A DNA stretch of 64,000 bases from Erythrobacter sp. (GCA_030148605.1 JASBTD010000036.1:23780-87779), one strand, 5' to 3'; shown: positions 11,117 to 19,677, numbered from the stretch's first letter. Numbers and translations: made by a program. Notes: a model not told the origin generated them from the letters alone.

Positions 11117-11137
11117 TATACAATGAGGAATTGTATA
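11117..11137. promoter_or_regulatory. Operator-like inverted repeat upstream of the porin
   Basis: TATACAAT, a 5-bp spacer, then ATTGTATA: perfect 8-bp arms with their outer edge about 50 bp before the porin start. CTCTATA also occurs just 5' of it and again near 11149. The AT-rich symmetric site stands out in GC-rich DNA and looks like a repressor or activator operator. The cognate regulator is not in view. Confidence 0.55.
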
Positions 11138-11188
11138 AATGCGCCAACTCTATAAGTAACAGATAAATGAAATGATCGGGGGAGAGGA

Positions 11189-12517
11189 ATGCAGGTCGCA
11201 CTGCTTGCGTCAATTCGGCGCACCGGCTGGAGGCTATGCCTCGCTGCCGCCCCGGCTTTGGCAATTATTGTTCCGGCTCATGCGTCAGCGGATGAATCCG
11301 ATGAATTGATCGGGCCGGTTGATACTCAAACCGGTCCGGCACCCGTTGCGATTGGCGCGGCTGCACTGCCACTAAATGCAGCGATGGCGCCGGCTGCTTC
11401 CGCACCGCCACAGGCCCCTCCAGCCAAGGACATCACCGCACGCGCCGTGGTGTCGCAATTCGTCGATTCACCGGTGTCTGGCGATGCCGACAAGACGCTG
11501 CGCTACAGCGGGCGTTTCGATGGGTATCTCGATATCAAAGGCAGCGCGTTCGGCGCTGACGAGAGCATTACGGTGACAGTCAGGCCCGAATACACATGGG
11601 GCAAGGATTCGAACGGAACCATCGGCCTGATCCCCAGCAACACAGCGCTTTTCCGCGGCGAGAATCGCGGCGATTTCGACCTCTCGGTCAGCCTGTCCAA
11701 GCGCTGGAATTCCGGTGCGAAGCTGATCCTTGGCAAGGTCAATGTGCTGGACCAGGGCGCGCGTTTGCCGGTTGTGGGCAGTGATGGGCATTACGGCTTC
11801 CAGAATCTGTCGATGGCGCTGCCGCCATCCGCGATCATTCCCAACACCATCACCGGCGCACTGCTTGAAGTGCCGACGGAGAAAGTGCTCTATCGCCTGT
11901 GGGTATTCGATCCGGATTCGCAATACCAGCGCAGCGGTTTCGAGACGGCTTTCGGCAGCGGGGTAGGCTTTCTTGGTTCGGTTACTTTCCCTGTGAAAGT
12001 GGGCGGCCTGCCGGGCTATTATGCGCTCAAACTGTCTGGCTCGACCCGCGATGATATCAACGCCGATTCCTTGCCAGCCGCGCTGATCCCCGCTCCGGGC
12101 GCGGATTTTGGCGACCGCCGCGGTGAATTCGCAGCGGTCCTCGCCGGATATCAGTATCTTGCCGCCTATCCCGAAGCACCGGGCAAGGGCTGGGGCATTT
12201 TCGGGCAGGTCTATATCTCCAACGGCGATCCGACTTTTCTGGACAAGAGCGCCATGCTGGGCATTTCCGGCAACCCGCGCTTTCGCCCGCAAGACCGGTT
12301 TGGCGTGGCCTGGTTCCGCTATTCGCTGACCAACCAGCTTGTGCGCGTGCTCGACCAGCGGCTGGCGCTGGAGGATGAGGAAGGCGTTGAGTATTTCTAC
12401 ACGCTGGGGCTCAGCAAAGGGCTGGAAGTCACTGCCAATGTGCAAGTGATCGACAGCGCCGTGGCGGTGCGCGACGCAGGCGTTATTGCCGGGCTGCGGG
12501 TCACCGCGGCATTCTGA
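11189..12517 (+). CDS. OprB-like carbohydrate-selective porin
   Basis: A 442-residue outer-membrane beta-barrel predicted to let sugars or other small solutes diffuse inward. A cleavable signal peptide is visible (hydrophobic run ending PAHASA around residue 32), followed by an Ala/Pro-rich linker. The barrel has OprB-type features: an opening strand (YSGRFDGYLDIKG), an NRGDFDLSVSLSKRW segment and the alternating hydrophobic strand pattern to the final AGLRVTAAF. The C-terminal Phe is the usual outer-membrane assembly signal. The start has a GGGGGAGAGG Shine-Dalgarno just upstream. An operator-like palindrome at 11117-11137 suggests substrate-responsive control. A P-loop NTPase gene follows immediately. 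Confidence 0.85.
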   Translation: MQVALLASIRRTGWRLCLAAAPALAIIVPAHASADESDELIGPVDTQTGPAPVAIGAAALPLNAAMAPAASAPPQAPPAKDITARAVVSQFVDSPVSGDADKTLRYSGRFDGYLDIKGSAFGADESITVTVRPEYTWGKDSNGTIGLIPSNTALFRGENRGDFDLSVSLSKRWNSGAKLILGKVNVLDQGARLPVVGSDGHYGFQNLSMALPPSAIIPNTITGALLEVPTEKVLYRLWVFDPDSQYQRSGFETAFGSGVGFLGSVTFPVKVGGLPGYYALKLSGSTRDDINADSLPAALIPAPGADFGDRRGEFAAVLAGYQYLAAYPEAPGKGWGIFGQVYISNGDPTFLDKSAMLGISGNPRFRPQDRFGVAWFRYSLTNQLVRVLDQRLALEDEEGVEYFYTLGLSKGLEVTANVQVIDSAVAVRDAGVIAGLRVTAAF

Positions 12518-12524
12518 CACCGGC

Positions 12525-13046
12525 GTGGGCAAGGGTTTCATCGCCATTTCCGGGTGCTCTGGCGGCGGCAAGTCCAGCCTTGTTTCCGCCCTGTCTGCAC
12601 GCGGCTATGCGACGGTTAGCGAACCGGGCCTTCGCTTGATCAAGGCAGGCGGCCCCAAGCCGTGGGAGGATATGCACGGCTTCCTGGAAGGCACCGCTGC
12701 GCTGGCGCGCGAGGATCTGAAGCAGGCACGAACTCACCACGAAATGGTGATATTCGATCGCGGCTTGATCGATGCCCTGTCAGGGCTTGCGCAATTGGGC
12801 AGCGCCGCAGCAAGGAAGGAGCTGCGCCGGGTGATCCCCCGCTTCCGCGCTGTGTTTTTCGCTCCGCCCTGGCGCGAGATATTCGCGCAGAATGACTATC
12901 GCCGCCACGATTTTGACAGCGCGGCAGAGGAAAGCGACCGCTTGCTTGCAGACTTGCGCGCGCATGGCTGCGAGCCGATCGAATTGCCCAAGTTCCGGCT
13001 TGACCTGCGCTGCGAATATATGGTCGCGCGCCTGCAATCGCTTTAG
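12525..13046 (+). CDS. Small P-loop NTPase (AAA_28-like)
   Basis: About 173 residues. A Walker A motif lies at the very N-terminus (GCSGGGKSS, residues 10-18). FDRGLIDALSGL resembles the Walker B/nucleoside-kinase-like loop of AAA_28 proteins, and a conserved NDYRRHDFD segment follows. These are predicted ATPases or kinases of unknown substrate. I prefer the GTG at 12525; an alternative TTG at 12486 would overlap the end of the porin gene by 32 bp. Either way it is tightly packed behind the porin and probably cotranscribed, although no functional link is known. It ends 18 bp from the convergent crotonase gene. Confidence 0.8.
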   Translation: MGKGFIAISGCSGGGKSSLVSALSARGYATVSEPGLRLIKAGGPKPWEDMHGFLEGTAALAREDLKQARTHHEMVIFDRGLIDALSGLAQLGSAAARKELRRVIPRFRAVFFAPPWREIFAQNDYRRHDFDSAAEESDRLLADLRAHGCEPIELPKFRLDLRCEYMVARLQSL

Positions 13047-13064
13047 CTGGCGCGCGCCGTCGCG

Positions 13065-13850
13065 CTATCCCTGCCCTCGTGCCCTTGCCTGAACAGCTTC
13101 GCGGCGTGCTTCGACTTCTTCCGGCGTGACTGCGGAATTGGCAGCGGACGACAGCCTGGCTTCGAGCGCCATCCCGTCTGCAAAGCTCATCGCATAGCCT
13201 TCATCGATCAGGCTCTTGTATTGCGCCAGAAACGCGGGATCGATCGAGGCCATGTCGCTGGCCAGCTTGCGCGCAAGCGGCAACAGCTCATCCGGTGCCA
13301 CCACATGATTGACCAGACCCCATGCCTTCGCGGTTTCCGCATCAAGGAAGTTGCCGGTGAAGCTGAGCTCTTTCGCGCGCGAGATTCCGATCATGCGTGA
13401 CAGTTTTTGCGACAGCCCCCAGCCCGGCACGATCCCCACGCGTGCATGCGTGTCAGCGAAACGCGCATTGCTGCTGGCGATCAGGACATCGCAGGCAATC
13501 GCCACTTCAAAACCGCCGGTTATCGCCACACCATTGATCGCGCCGATCACCGGTTTGCGGCAAAGCTCGATCGCCTTGACCGGATTCTCATCCGCGCCCT
13601 TGGCATTGGCGGCACCCAATGCGCCTTCCTGGCTGCCCAGCTCCTTCAGGTCGAGCCCGGCCGTAAAGGCGCGTTCGCCCGCCCCGGTCAGGATCACCGC
13701 GCGCACGCTGTCATCACCGTCAACCTGTTTCATCACCTGGTAGAGCTGCGAGCGCAGCGCTTTGGAAAGCGCATTCATCGCATTGGGGCGGTTGAGCGTG
13801 ACCAGTGCCACGCCATCTTGCACGTCCAGCAGGACCAGTTCTTCGCTCAT
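13065..13850 (-). CDS. Enoyl-CoA hydratase/isomerase family protein (crotonase fold)
   Basis: A 261-residue crotonase. The oxyanion-hole segment (RAFTAGLDLKEL) is present. Of the two acidic residues used by classical hydratases, the first is kept as Glu115 (TGGFEVAIACD). The position of the second is His135 in FADTHARVG, where enoyl-CoA hydratase has Glu in FGQPE. It may therefore be an isomerase, a hydrolase or a hydratase using one acid; annotation as plain enoyl-CoA hydratase is provisional. The ATG at 13850 is chosen because GGAGAA lies 6 nt upstream; the frame runs on to 13874. It is the third gene of a minus-strand run, 10 bp after the DksA-like gene. Confidence 0.9.
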   Translation of the reverse strand: MSEELVLLDVQDGVALVTLNRPNAMNALSKALRSQLYQVMKQVDGDDSVRAVILTGAGERAFTAGLDLKELGSQEGALGAANAKGADENPVKAIELCRKPVIGAINGVAITGGFEVAIACDVLIASSNARFADTHARVGIVPGWGLSQKLSRMIGISRAKELSFTGNFLDAETAKAWGLVNHVVAPDELLPLARKLASDMASIDPAFLAQYKSLIDEGYAMSFADGMALEARLSSAANSAVTPEEVEARREAVQARARGQG

Positions 13851-13860
13851 ACCCGTTCTC

Positions 13861-14196
13861 CTAATCCGTGCCACTCGCGCAGTTCACGCAGTTCGCGACG
13901 CTCGGATCATGCCTAAGCCGTTTCTCGGCAATTTCCTCCCCGCACTTTAGGCAATAGCCCCATTCGCCATCGTCCAGGCGTTCGAGTGCAGCCGCAATGC
14001 GCGCGCGCTCTGCCACGCGCCGCCGCTCGGTTGCTTGCGCCATCGCTTGCTGCTGCATCGCGTCCATCCGGCTCAAGCGCCCGACGCTGTCTTGCTGCAG
14101 CTCGACTGTGTTGCGCGAATCCGCATTGGACGCATCTTCGCGGTCCAGTTCGGCGCGGCGCGCGAGCAAGGCCTGGCGGGCTTCGTCTTCCGTCAT
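13861..14196 (-). CDS. TraR/DksA family zinc-finger protein
   Basis: A 111-residue protein with an N-terminal coiled-coil helix pair rich in Glu, Arg and Gln and a C-terminal zinc ribbon with ligands Cys82, Cys85, Cys103 and Cys106 (CLKC...CVNC). DksA/TraR proteins insert their coiled coil into the RNA polymerase secondary channel. This short version lacks the length of canonical DksA (about 150), so it is more like the small YbiI/TraR-type members. The coiled-coil tip carries Asp residues (SRMDAMQQQ region), but I cannot show that it is active. The ATG at 14196 is chosen because it lies 4 bp after the stop of the serine hydrolase gene, suggesting translational coupling. Confidence 0.87.
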   Translation of the reverse strand: MTEDEARQALLARRAELDREDASNADSRNTVELQQDSVGRLSRMDAMQQQAMAQATERRRVAERARIAAALERLDDGEWGYCLKCGEEIAEKRLRHDPSVANCVNCASGTD

Positions 14197-14200
14197 GCTG

Positions 14201-15706
14201 CTATTGCGGCAACGGACCCTTGCGCTGGGTGAACTGGCCAAAACGCTCGTAATGCGTCACCTTGCCCTCGGCATCGCGGTGGAAGGTCACCACGTCGCGT
14301 TCTTCGCCCCGGTCCGAAATCACGCGGAAACGATCATTGCCCAGCGGTTTGCCTATGGTGAGCTCGTCAGCCGGATCGGCTTCGCTTGGCGTGACCATAG
14401 CCAGCCCGCCGGCCCATGGCACAATCACGAAATCGCGGCCCCATGGCTGAGCCGTGTAGGTCCCGGCATAATCGGCAAGTTCAATCGCATCACCTTCCGG
14501 CGCGGCAAATCTTGTCGCTTCCATTCGCTTGCCGATCAGCTGCGCCAGATCCATCGCGATCCCGCCGGCATTTTCCATCGTGTTCATTGCCAGCGCGATC
14601 GCCATTTCATGATGGGTGTCGATCAACAGCGAGCTGCGATATCCGGGGCAAGAGCCGCCATGGCCAACAATCTCGCGCCCGTTGGCTTGAAAATTCACAA
14701 AGCCAAGGCCCCAGCTCGTTTGCCGGTCCGGCGTGATATAATGAACCCGTTGCATGTCGCGCAAAGTGGAAGCGCGCAGCAATTCAGGCTCGCCCGATTT
14801 CAGCAAGCGGAACTGCCACGCAGCAAATTTGGCCAGATCATTGACTGTAGAGCTGAATCCCGCCGCAGGATTGATCCCCTTGGCATCGAACAGCTTTACC
14901 GCTGGCCGCGTGCCATCGACTTCGAGCGACCCCCAGCCGACAGCCATTTGATTGCCGTAAAGCCGCGAAGGAATGAACGGCCGCGTATCGGCCATCTCCA
15001 GCGGTTCGAGGATATTGGCCCGTACATATTCGCTGTACGGCGTATCGCTGACTGCTTCGACCGTCTCGCCTACCAGTGTGAGCCCGAGGTTTGAATATTG
15101 CCAGGTCGTCGCAGCAGGATAGAGCACATCCTGCGAGCTGATACCTGCCCTGATTTCCGCTTGAGTCGGGAAAGGGAAATCCGGCCCGGTCCAATAGGGA
15201 TTGACCGCTTCGCGCGGCAGGCCGGCGGAATGGGTCAGCAATCCGCGCATGGTGATGGGCACGCTGTCGCGCTCGTCAGGCGCCAATTGTGCCCATGGCA
15301 GATAGGTTTTCACCGGCTCGTCCAGGCGGACTGTGCCTTTCTCCCACTCCTGCATGAACGCGACAGCGGTAAACAGCTTGGAGATCGAACAGATCGAATA
15401 GACCGTGTCCGCCGTGGCGGGCTGCATCATCGCGCGGTCGGTATGGCCGAAGCCCTTGGCCCACACAGTCTTGTCACCATGCACAATAGCAGCCGATATC
15501 GCCGGGATACGCTGGTACTGGCGGTATTGTTCCAGCCAGATTTCGCCTAGTGCTAAAGCCTCTGCCATGGCTTCAGCGCGCTGAAGATCGGCCCCGGCTT
15601 GCGCGTCAGCTGCGGCTTGGTGCTCGCCTGCTTGCGCTTGAAGATTGGCGGGAATGACAGCGGTGGTGGCCGCCAGCGCAGCTGCAAGCGCTACGATACG
15701 CTTCAT
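14201..15706 (-). CDS. Serine hydrolase, beta-lactamase class C/penicillin-binding-protein type
   Basis: A 501-residue exported enzyme. A signal peptide is visible (MKRIVALAAALAATTAV...NLQAQA). The class C triad is complete: Ser107-x-x-Lys110 (SISK), Tyr204-Ser-Asn206 (YSN) and an HGG motif (GHGGSCPGY). About 110 C-terminal residues form an extra beta-rich domain typical of broad esterase/peptidase members. Such proteins act as esterases, D-aminopeptidases or transacylases; no evidence favours antibiotic hydrolysis. The ATG at 15706 has a GGAG 7-8 nt upstream; the longer frame to 15781 would bury the signal peptide. First gene of a minus-strand trio with the DksA-like and crotonase genes. Confidence 0.9.
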   Translation of the reverse strand: MKRIVALAAALAATTAVIPANLQAQAGEHQAAADAQAGADLQRAEAMAEALALGEIWLEQYRQYQRIPAISAAIVHGDKTVWAKGFGHTDRAMMQPATADTVYSICSISKLFTAVAFMQEWEKGTVRLDEPVKTYLPWAQLAPDERDSVPITMRGLLTHSAGLPREAVNPYWTGPDFPFPTQAEIRAGISSQDVLYPAATTWQYSNLGLTLVGETVEAVSDTPYSEYVRANILEPLEMADTRPFIPSRLYGNQMAVGWGSLEVDGTRPAVKLFDAKGINPAAGFSSTVNDLAKFAAWQFRLLKSGEPELLRASTLRDMQRVHYITPDRQTSWGLGFVNFQANGREIVGHGGSCPGYRSSLLIDTHHEMAIALAMNTMENAGGIAMDLAQLIGKRMEATRFAAPEGDAIELADYAGTYTAQPWGRDFVIVPWAGGLAMVTPSEADPADELTIGKPLGNDRFRVISDRGEERDVVTFHRDAEGKVTHYERFGQFTQRKGPLPQ

Positions 15707-15890
15707 CGATGAACTCCTGTTGCTTGGCGGGGAATGTGCCAGCAAACTTTGCCTGCGCCAAGCATGTCTTGACCACGCCACGTCGCACCGCCGCGATACC
15801 GCTTTCCTACTTGTGGTTCATTGCGGCATGATGCGCCGATGTTGAGCCAGCCCGTCCCCCAGCCGCTGCCCCAGCGTGACGATAGCAAGC

Positions 15891-15970
15891 GGAAAGTCAC
15901 ACCGGGCCTATCAATGCGCGCTAAAAAGGCCAGCCTGATCAGGTATTTGGCTGGAAAGTCACACTTTCCA
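15891..15970. promoter_or_regulatory. Palindrome plus direct half-site in the ung/serine hydrolase gap
   Basis: The 294-bp gap 15707-16000 contains TGGAAAGT-CAC-ACTTTCCA at 15952-15970 (8-bp perfect arms, 3-bp centre). A direct copy of its left part, GGAAAGTCACAC, lies 62 bp away at 15891-15902. A dyad plus a half-site about six helical turns apart is operator-like. It could serve the serine hydrolase gene, whose start lies about 190-260 bp downstream on the minus strand. There is no T-run, so it is not a terminator for ung. The rest of the gap shows nothing I can name. Confidence 0.4.
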
Positions 15971-16000
15971 ATCGCTGTGTCTGTGTTCCACTGCGAGCGC

Positions 16001-16678
16001 TCACCATTCGATAATGCTGCGCCCGTTGCGCTCAAGAAAGGCGTTGGCCTGGCTGAACGGCTTCGAGCCGAAGAAGCCGCGATGCGCGGAAAGCGGGCTG
16101 GGGTGCGGGCTCTTGATGATCAGGTGATGCGCACCAGCGCCAAGCCCGCGCACCCGGCCTGCCTTCTTCTGCGCATGGCTGCCCCACAGAATGAACACGG
16201 TTGGCAGGCCTTGCTCGACGACCGCGGAAACGCATGCGTCGGTGATCGCATCCCAGCCGCGCCCGGCATGGCTGCCGGCCTGGCCCGATTCGACTGTCAG
16301 CGTGTTGTTCAGCAGCAGCACGCCTTGCTGCGCCCAGCGCTCAAGATTGCCGCTGGCAGGCGGACGCACGCCAAGGTCGCTCTCGATCTCCTTGTAGATA
16401 TTGAGCAGCGAAGGCGGCAACCGCACACCGTCGCGCACGGAAAAGGCCAGCCCATGTGCTTGCCCCGGGCCGTGGTACGGATCCTGGCCCAGGATCACGA
16501 CGCGCACCTGCTCAAGCGGGGTCATGGCCAGCGCCGCCAGCCGCTCGCCGCGTGGCGGGAAGATCTGCTTTCCGCGCTCTTCCTCTGCCCGCAGCCAGCC
16601 GCCCAATCGCCGCGCTTCAGGCGTGGCCAGCGCCGGTTCCAGCGCGCTGCGCCAGCTGTCAGGGATCGCTTCGCTCAT
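16001..16678 (-). CDS. ung: Uracil-DNA glycosylase (family 1)
   Basis: A 225-residue cytosolic DNA-repair enzyme that removes uracil from DNA. The catalytic water-activating motif GQDPYH spans residues 64-69 with Asp66. The PSLLNIYKEIE segment, the uracil-binding LLLNNTLTVE strand and the minor-groove loop HPSPLSAHRGFFG with its catalytic His are all present. Normal length for Ung. Divergent from rnd, with an 80-bp shared upstream region. Confidence 0.97.
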   Translation of the reverse strand: MSEAIPDSWRSALEPALATPEARRLGGWLRAEEERGKQIFPPRGERLAALAMTPLEQVRVVILGQDPYHGPGQAHGLAFSVRDGVRLPPSLLNIYKEIESDLGVRPPASGNLERWAQQGVLLLNNTLTVESGQAGSHAGRGWDAITDACVSAVVEQGLPTVFILWGSHAQKKAGRVRGLGAGAHHLIIKSPHPSPLSAHRGFFGSKPFSQANAFLERNGRSIIEW

Positions 16679-16758
16679 GCCGCAGGGATAGGCTGTGGGC
16701 GATGACCTTGCCAGATACCCTTCCCTCCAATCCCCAATCGGCCTAAGGCTTGCCGCAT

Positions 16759-17376
16759 ATGGCTGTACATTTTCACGAAGAAGACCTGCCTGCGGGCGTC
16801 CTTGCCGATGGCCCGATCGCGGTCGATACTGAAACCATGGGCCTCATCACCCATCGTGACCGGTTGTGCGTGGTGCAATTGAGCGACGGAAGCGGCGATG
16901 AACATCTGGTGCGGTTTGGCCCGGACAGCACGTTTGACGCGCCTAACCTGAAAGCTGTGCTCAGCGATCCGCAGCGCTTGAAGCTGTTCCATTTCGCGCG
17001 CTTCGATCTTGCTGCAATCGAATATTACCTTGGTGTGATGGCGACGCCGGTGTTCTGCACCAAGATCGCCAGCAAGCTCACGCGCACCTACACAGACCGC
17101 CATGGTTTGAAGAACCTGGTCGACGAGCTGCTGGGCGAGAACATGTCGAAGCAGCAGCAATCGAGCGACTGGGGCGGCCCGGACCTGTCCGAAGCGCAGC
17201 GCGATTATGCCGCAAGCGATGTCCGCTTCCTGCATCGCTTGCATGCCGAACTGGTAAAGCGGCTTGAGCGCGAGGGGCGCAGCGAGATCGCGCAGGCCTG
17301 TTTCGATTTCCTGCCTACACGGGCGCAGCTCGACATCGCGGGCTGGGCCGATCACGACATATTCAGCCACCAGTAA
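16759..17376 (+). CDS. rnd: Ribonuclease D-like 3'-5' exonuclease
   Basis: About 205 residues comprising only the DnaQ-like exonuclease domain, without the C-terminal HRDC domains of E. coli RNase D. This short form is common in alphaproteobacteria. DEDDy motifs are Exo I Asp23/Glu25 (VDTET), Exo II around HFARFDLAAIE and Exo III YAASDVRFL with Tyr and Asp. The ATG at 16759 is chosen over a TTG 9 nt earlier. Expected to trim 3' ends of structured RNAs such as tRNA precursors. Followed after 27 bp by lptC and then lptA, a recurrent alphaproteobacterial order. Confidence 0.93.
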   Translation: MAVHFHEEDLPAGVLADGPIAVDTETMGLITHRDRLCVVQLSDGSGDEHLVRFGPDSTFDAPNLKAVLSDPQRLKLFHFARFDLAAIEYYLGVMATPVFCTKIASKLTRTYTDRHGLKNLVDELLGENMSKQQQSSDWGGPDLSEAQRDYAASDVRFLHRLHAELVKRLEREGRSEIAQACFDFLPTRAQLDIAGWADHDIFSHQ

Positions 17377-17403
17377 GCGGGAAAGGACGCAAGCACCAAC
17401 ATC

Positions 17404-18069
17404 ATGGTCAGTCACAAGCGAATCGAAACCAGCGAAGCAAAGGAGCTGCGCAGCCAGCGCCAGCATTTTGCCGCGCCCGGCGGTTCGCATGACCGGATGG
17501 TGCAATTCCTCGCGCGCGCTCTGCCGATGGCGGTGGGCGTGGTCGCAGCGCTGATGGTGATTACGCCGCTTAGCCCGCGGGGCGAAGTGAGCTTCCTGCT
17601 TGACCGCAACAAGGTGGCGATGATCGACCAGCGGCTTGCCGTCAGCAATGCCATGTATCGCGGCGAAGACGATAATGGCAGGCCCTTCTCGCTTACAGCG
17701 GGCGAAGCCGTGCAGCGCTCAAGCAGTGAAGGCATAGTCCGCATGCGAGACCTGATGGCGCAAATCCTGCTTAGCGATGGCCCAGCGCGGATCAGCGCGG
17801 AATCGGGGGCCTATGACATCGACCGCGAAGTGGTCAGCATTGATGGCGCGCTGCGGATGACTACGGCCGATGGCTATGAATTCGTAGCGCGGGGCGTGTC
17901 GGTGGACTTGCCCGCACGAACCATGGTGGGCTCTGACGGGGTTGAAGGCGCAGTACCAGCCGGCACATTTTCCGCTGACCGGATCACCGCCGATCTCGAC
18001 GCGCGCGTCATTTCGCTGCAAGGCAATGCGCGCCTGACCATGCAGCCCGGCGAATTGAGGATGCCTTGA
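17404..18069 (+). CDS. lptC: LPS export ABC transporter periplasmic protein LptC
   Basis: A 221-residue single-pass inner-membrane protein of the Lpt bridge carrying LPS from the inner to the outer membrane. One transmembrane segment is seen at about residues 43-60 (LPMAVGVVAALMVITPL), preceded by a basic cytoplasmic N-terminus. The periplasmic beta-jellyroll region follows, with the repeated short strands expected of the OstA/LptC fold. The stop overlaps the start of lptA (TGATG), so the two are translationally coupled. Sequence divergence in LptC is high, so identity rests on length, topology and the lptA partner. Confidence 0.88.
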   Translation: MVSHKRIETSEAKELRSQRQHFAAPGGSHDRMVQFLARALPMAVGVVAALMVITPLSPRGEVSFLLDRNKVAMIDQRLAVSNAMYRGEDDNGRPFSLTAGEAVQRSSSEGIVRMRDLMAQILLSDGPARISAESGAYDIDREVVSIDGALRMTTADGYEFVARGVSVDLPARTMVGSDGVEGAVPAGTFSADRITADLDARVISLQGNARLTMQPGELRMP

Positions 18070-18629
18070 TGAAAAGCTCGCTTACAACGACAGCACTCCG
18101 TTCAGCGATCGGCGGGTTCGCGTTCACTATGGTGGCGCTCAGCGGGATACAATTGCAGGCCCAAGCGATCTCTGGCCACGATTCGCGCGCGCCGGTGCAA
18201 TTCGACGCCGGCGATATCGAGCTGCAGGACCGCGAAGATCGCGTGGTGCTAAGCGGCGGGGTGATTGTCACGCAAGCGGGGCTGACTGTGCGCTCGCAAC
18301 GCATGCTGGTGAATTACAGCGATGCAGGCGATCTCTCTATTTCGCGCATTACAGCGACGGGCGGTGTGAATGTCAGGCGCGGCAATGAAACCGCGATTGG
18401 TGATGTCGCGGTCTATGATCTGGACCGCCGCATCATCACCATGGCGGGCAATGTCGAATTGCGGCGCGGCGGCGATGCATTGACCGGTGGCAGGCTGACC
18501 ATCGATCTCGCGTCAGGCCGGGCAAGCGTTGACGGACGCGGTGCATCGCAAGGCGGCGAAACGAGCGACGGGCGTGTGACCGGCACGTTCAACGTGCCGC
18601 AATCGAGCGAAACCGATAGCGACAATTGA
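18069..18629 (+). CDS. lptA: LPS transport periplasmic protein LptA
   Basis: About 186 residues with a signal peptide (hydrophobic segment ending around IQLQAQA) and the OstA beta-jellyroll. The N-terminal signature PVQFDAGDIELQDREDRVVLSGGVIVTQ is characteristic of LptA. Protein monomers polymerise head to tail to span the periplasm. The ATG at 18069 is preferred over an overlapping TTG 3 nt upstream. Its tail is polar and Ser/Glu/Asp rich. lptB, which often follows, is absent: a convergent holA begins 7 bp downstream of the stop. Confidence 0.9.
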   Translation: MKSSLTTTALRSAIGGFAFTMVALSGIQLQAQAISGHDSRAPVQFDAGDIELQDREDRVVLSGGVIVTQAGLTVRSQRMLVNYSDAGDLSISRITATGGVNVRRGNETAIGDVAVYDLDRRIITMAGNVELRRGGDALTGGRLTIDLASGRASVDGRGASQGGETSDGRVTGTFNVPQSSETDSDN

Positions 18630-18636
18630 CTGCGGC

Positions 18637-19677
18637 TTAGCGGCGTCCAGCAAAGCGGGCGATCTCAGTAAGTCCCTGCGCCAGCAGCAATTCGGCTGCC
18701 TGGCTGTTGCCAAGCAGGTCGCGATGCAATTGCATCAGCTTGGGGCCAAGGCGTTCGAGCTTGCGCCGGTGCCAGCAGGAAAGCTGGTCACGGATGTCGC
18801 GCTCGTCACGCCAGAAAATGCCGAGCCGCGCCTTGGCCCCGCGATCAAGCCCGTCAAGCGAACCGCGCGGCCCCAATTGTGCGCTGATCTGTGCCAGTTG
18901 CGCTGCGCGCCGCTCAACCGCCAACAATACGCCGACCGGGTTCAGCCCGTGCTCGCGCATACGCTTCAGCTCCTTGTCGAGCCGCCCGGTCTCGCCTTTG
19001 AGCACAGCGTTGACCAGCGGCATGAAACCGTCTTCCTCAGTCGCCGCGCCCACCGCTTCCAGGTCTTCTAGAGTGAGCTGGCACGGCGATTGCGGTGAAG
19101 CATCGCAATAGGTCGCAAGCTTGGTGATCTCCGATTGCGCGAGCCGCACATCAAGGCCCGCCGCGCGCGCGATCCGTTCCGCCAGATCACCCCCCAGCCT
19201 CAGGCCCGCAGCATCCGCCATCTGCCGTACAGACCCTGAAACCGATGCCAGATCCGGCGGATAGAACATCGCCACCAGCGCATCCTTGCGCTTTTCCAGC
19301 AGCTTGGCTGTACGCGATTTGTCAGTAGCAGATGTCGCCACCACCAGCACCGGTGCGGCATCGCCTGCACCTACTTCACCTGTTTCGATCAGCGCCTTCA
19401 ACGCGTCATGCGCTTCATCGCCATTGGCACGGACATAGATGTGACGCTTGTCACCGAAGAGCGAACCCGAACGCGCTTCATCGCCCAGCAGCGCGGGGTC
19501 CTTGCGCAGGTCCGCCCCTGAAATTTCGACGCGCTCGCCCGCGTCGCCAAGCAACTCGATGATCGATTGCGCAGCGGCTGAAGCGCCTGCTTCGTCCGGC
19601 CCACAGAAGAAAAACATGCCGCATTGTTCGGCTGCGCGGCGCGCTGAAGAAGCAAAGTCGCGCTGAGTGGCCTTCAC
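18637..19677 (-). CDS. holA: DNA polymerase III subunit delta
   Basis: A 346-residue clamp-loader subunit that opens the beta sliding clamp. It has the family's N-terminal AAA+-like fold without Walker motifs, beginning MKATQRDFASSARRAAEQCGMFFFCGPDEAGA. The central region matches HolA, including LVVATSATDKSRTAKLLEKRKDA. The helical collar domain is C-terminal. The start is a GTG overlapping the lptE stop (GTGA), indicating coupling. Last gene of the DUF3576-leuS-lptE-holA minus-strand operon. Confidence 0.93.
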   Translation of the reverse strand: MKATQRDFASSARRAAEQCGMFFFCGPDEAGASAAAQSIIELLGDAGERVEISGADLRKDPALLGDEARSGSLFGDKRHIYVRANGDEAHDALKALIETGEVGAGDAAPVLVVATSATDKSRTAKLLEKRKDALVAMFYPPDLASVSGSVRQMADAAGLRLGGDLAERIARAAGLDVRLAQSEITKLATYCDASPQSPCQLTLEDLEAVGAATEEDGFMPLVNAVLKGETGRLDKELKRMREHGLNPVGVLLAVERRAAQLAQISAQLGPRGSLDGLDRGAKARLGIFWRDERDIRDQLSCWHRRKLERLGPKLMQLHRDLLGNSQAAELLLAQGLTEIARFAGRR

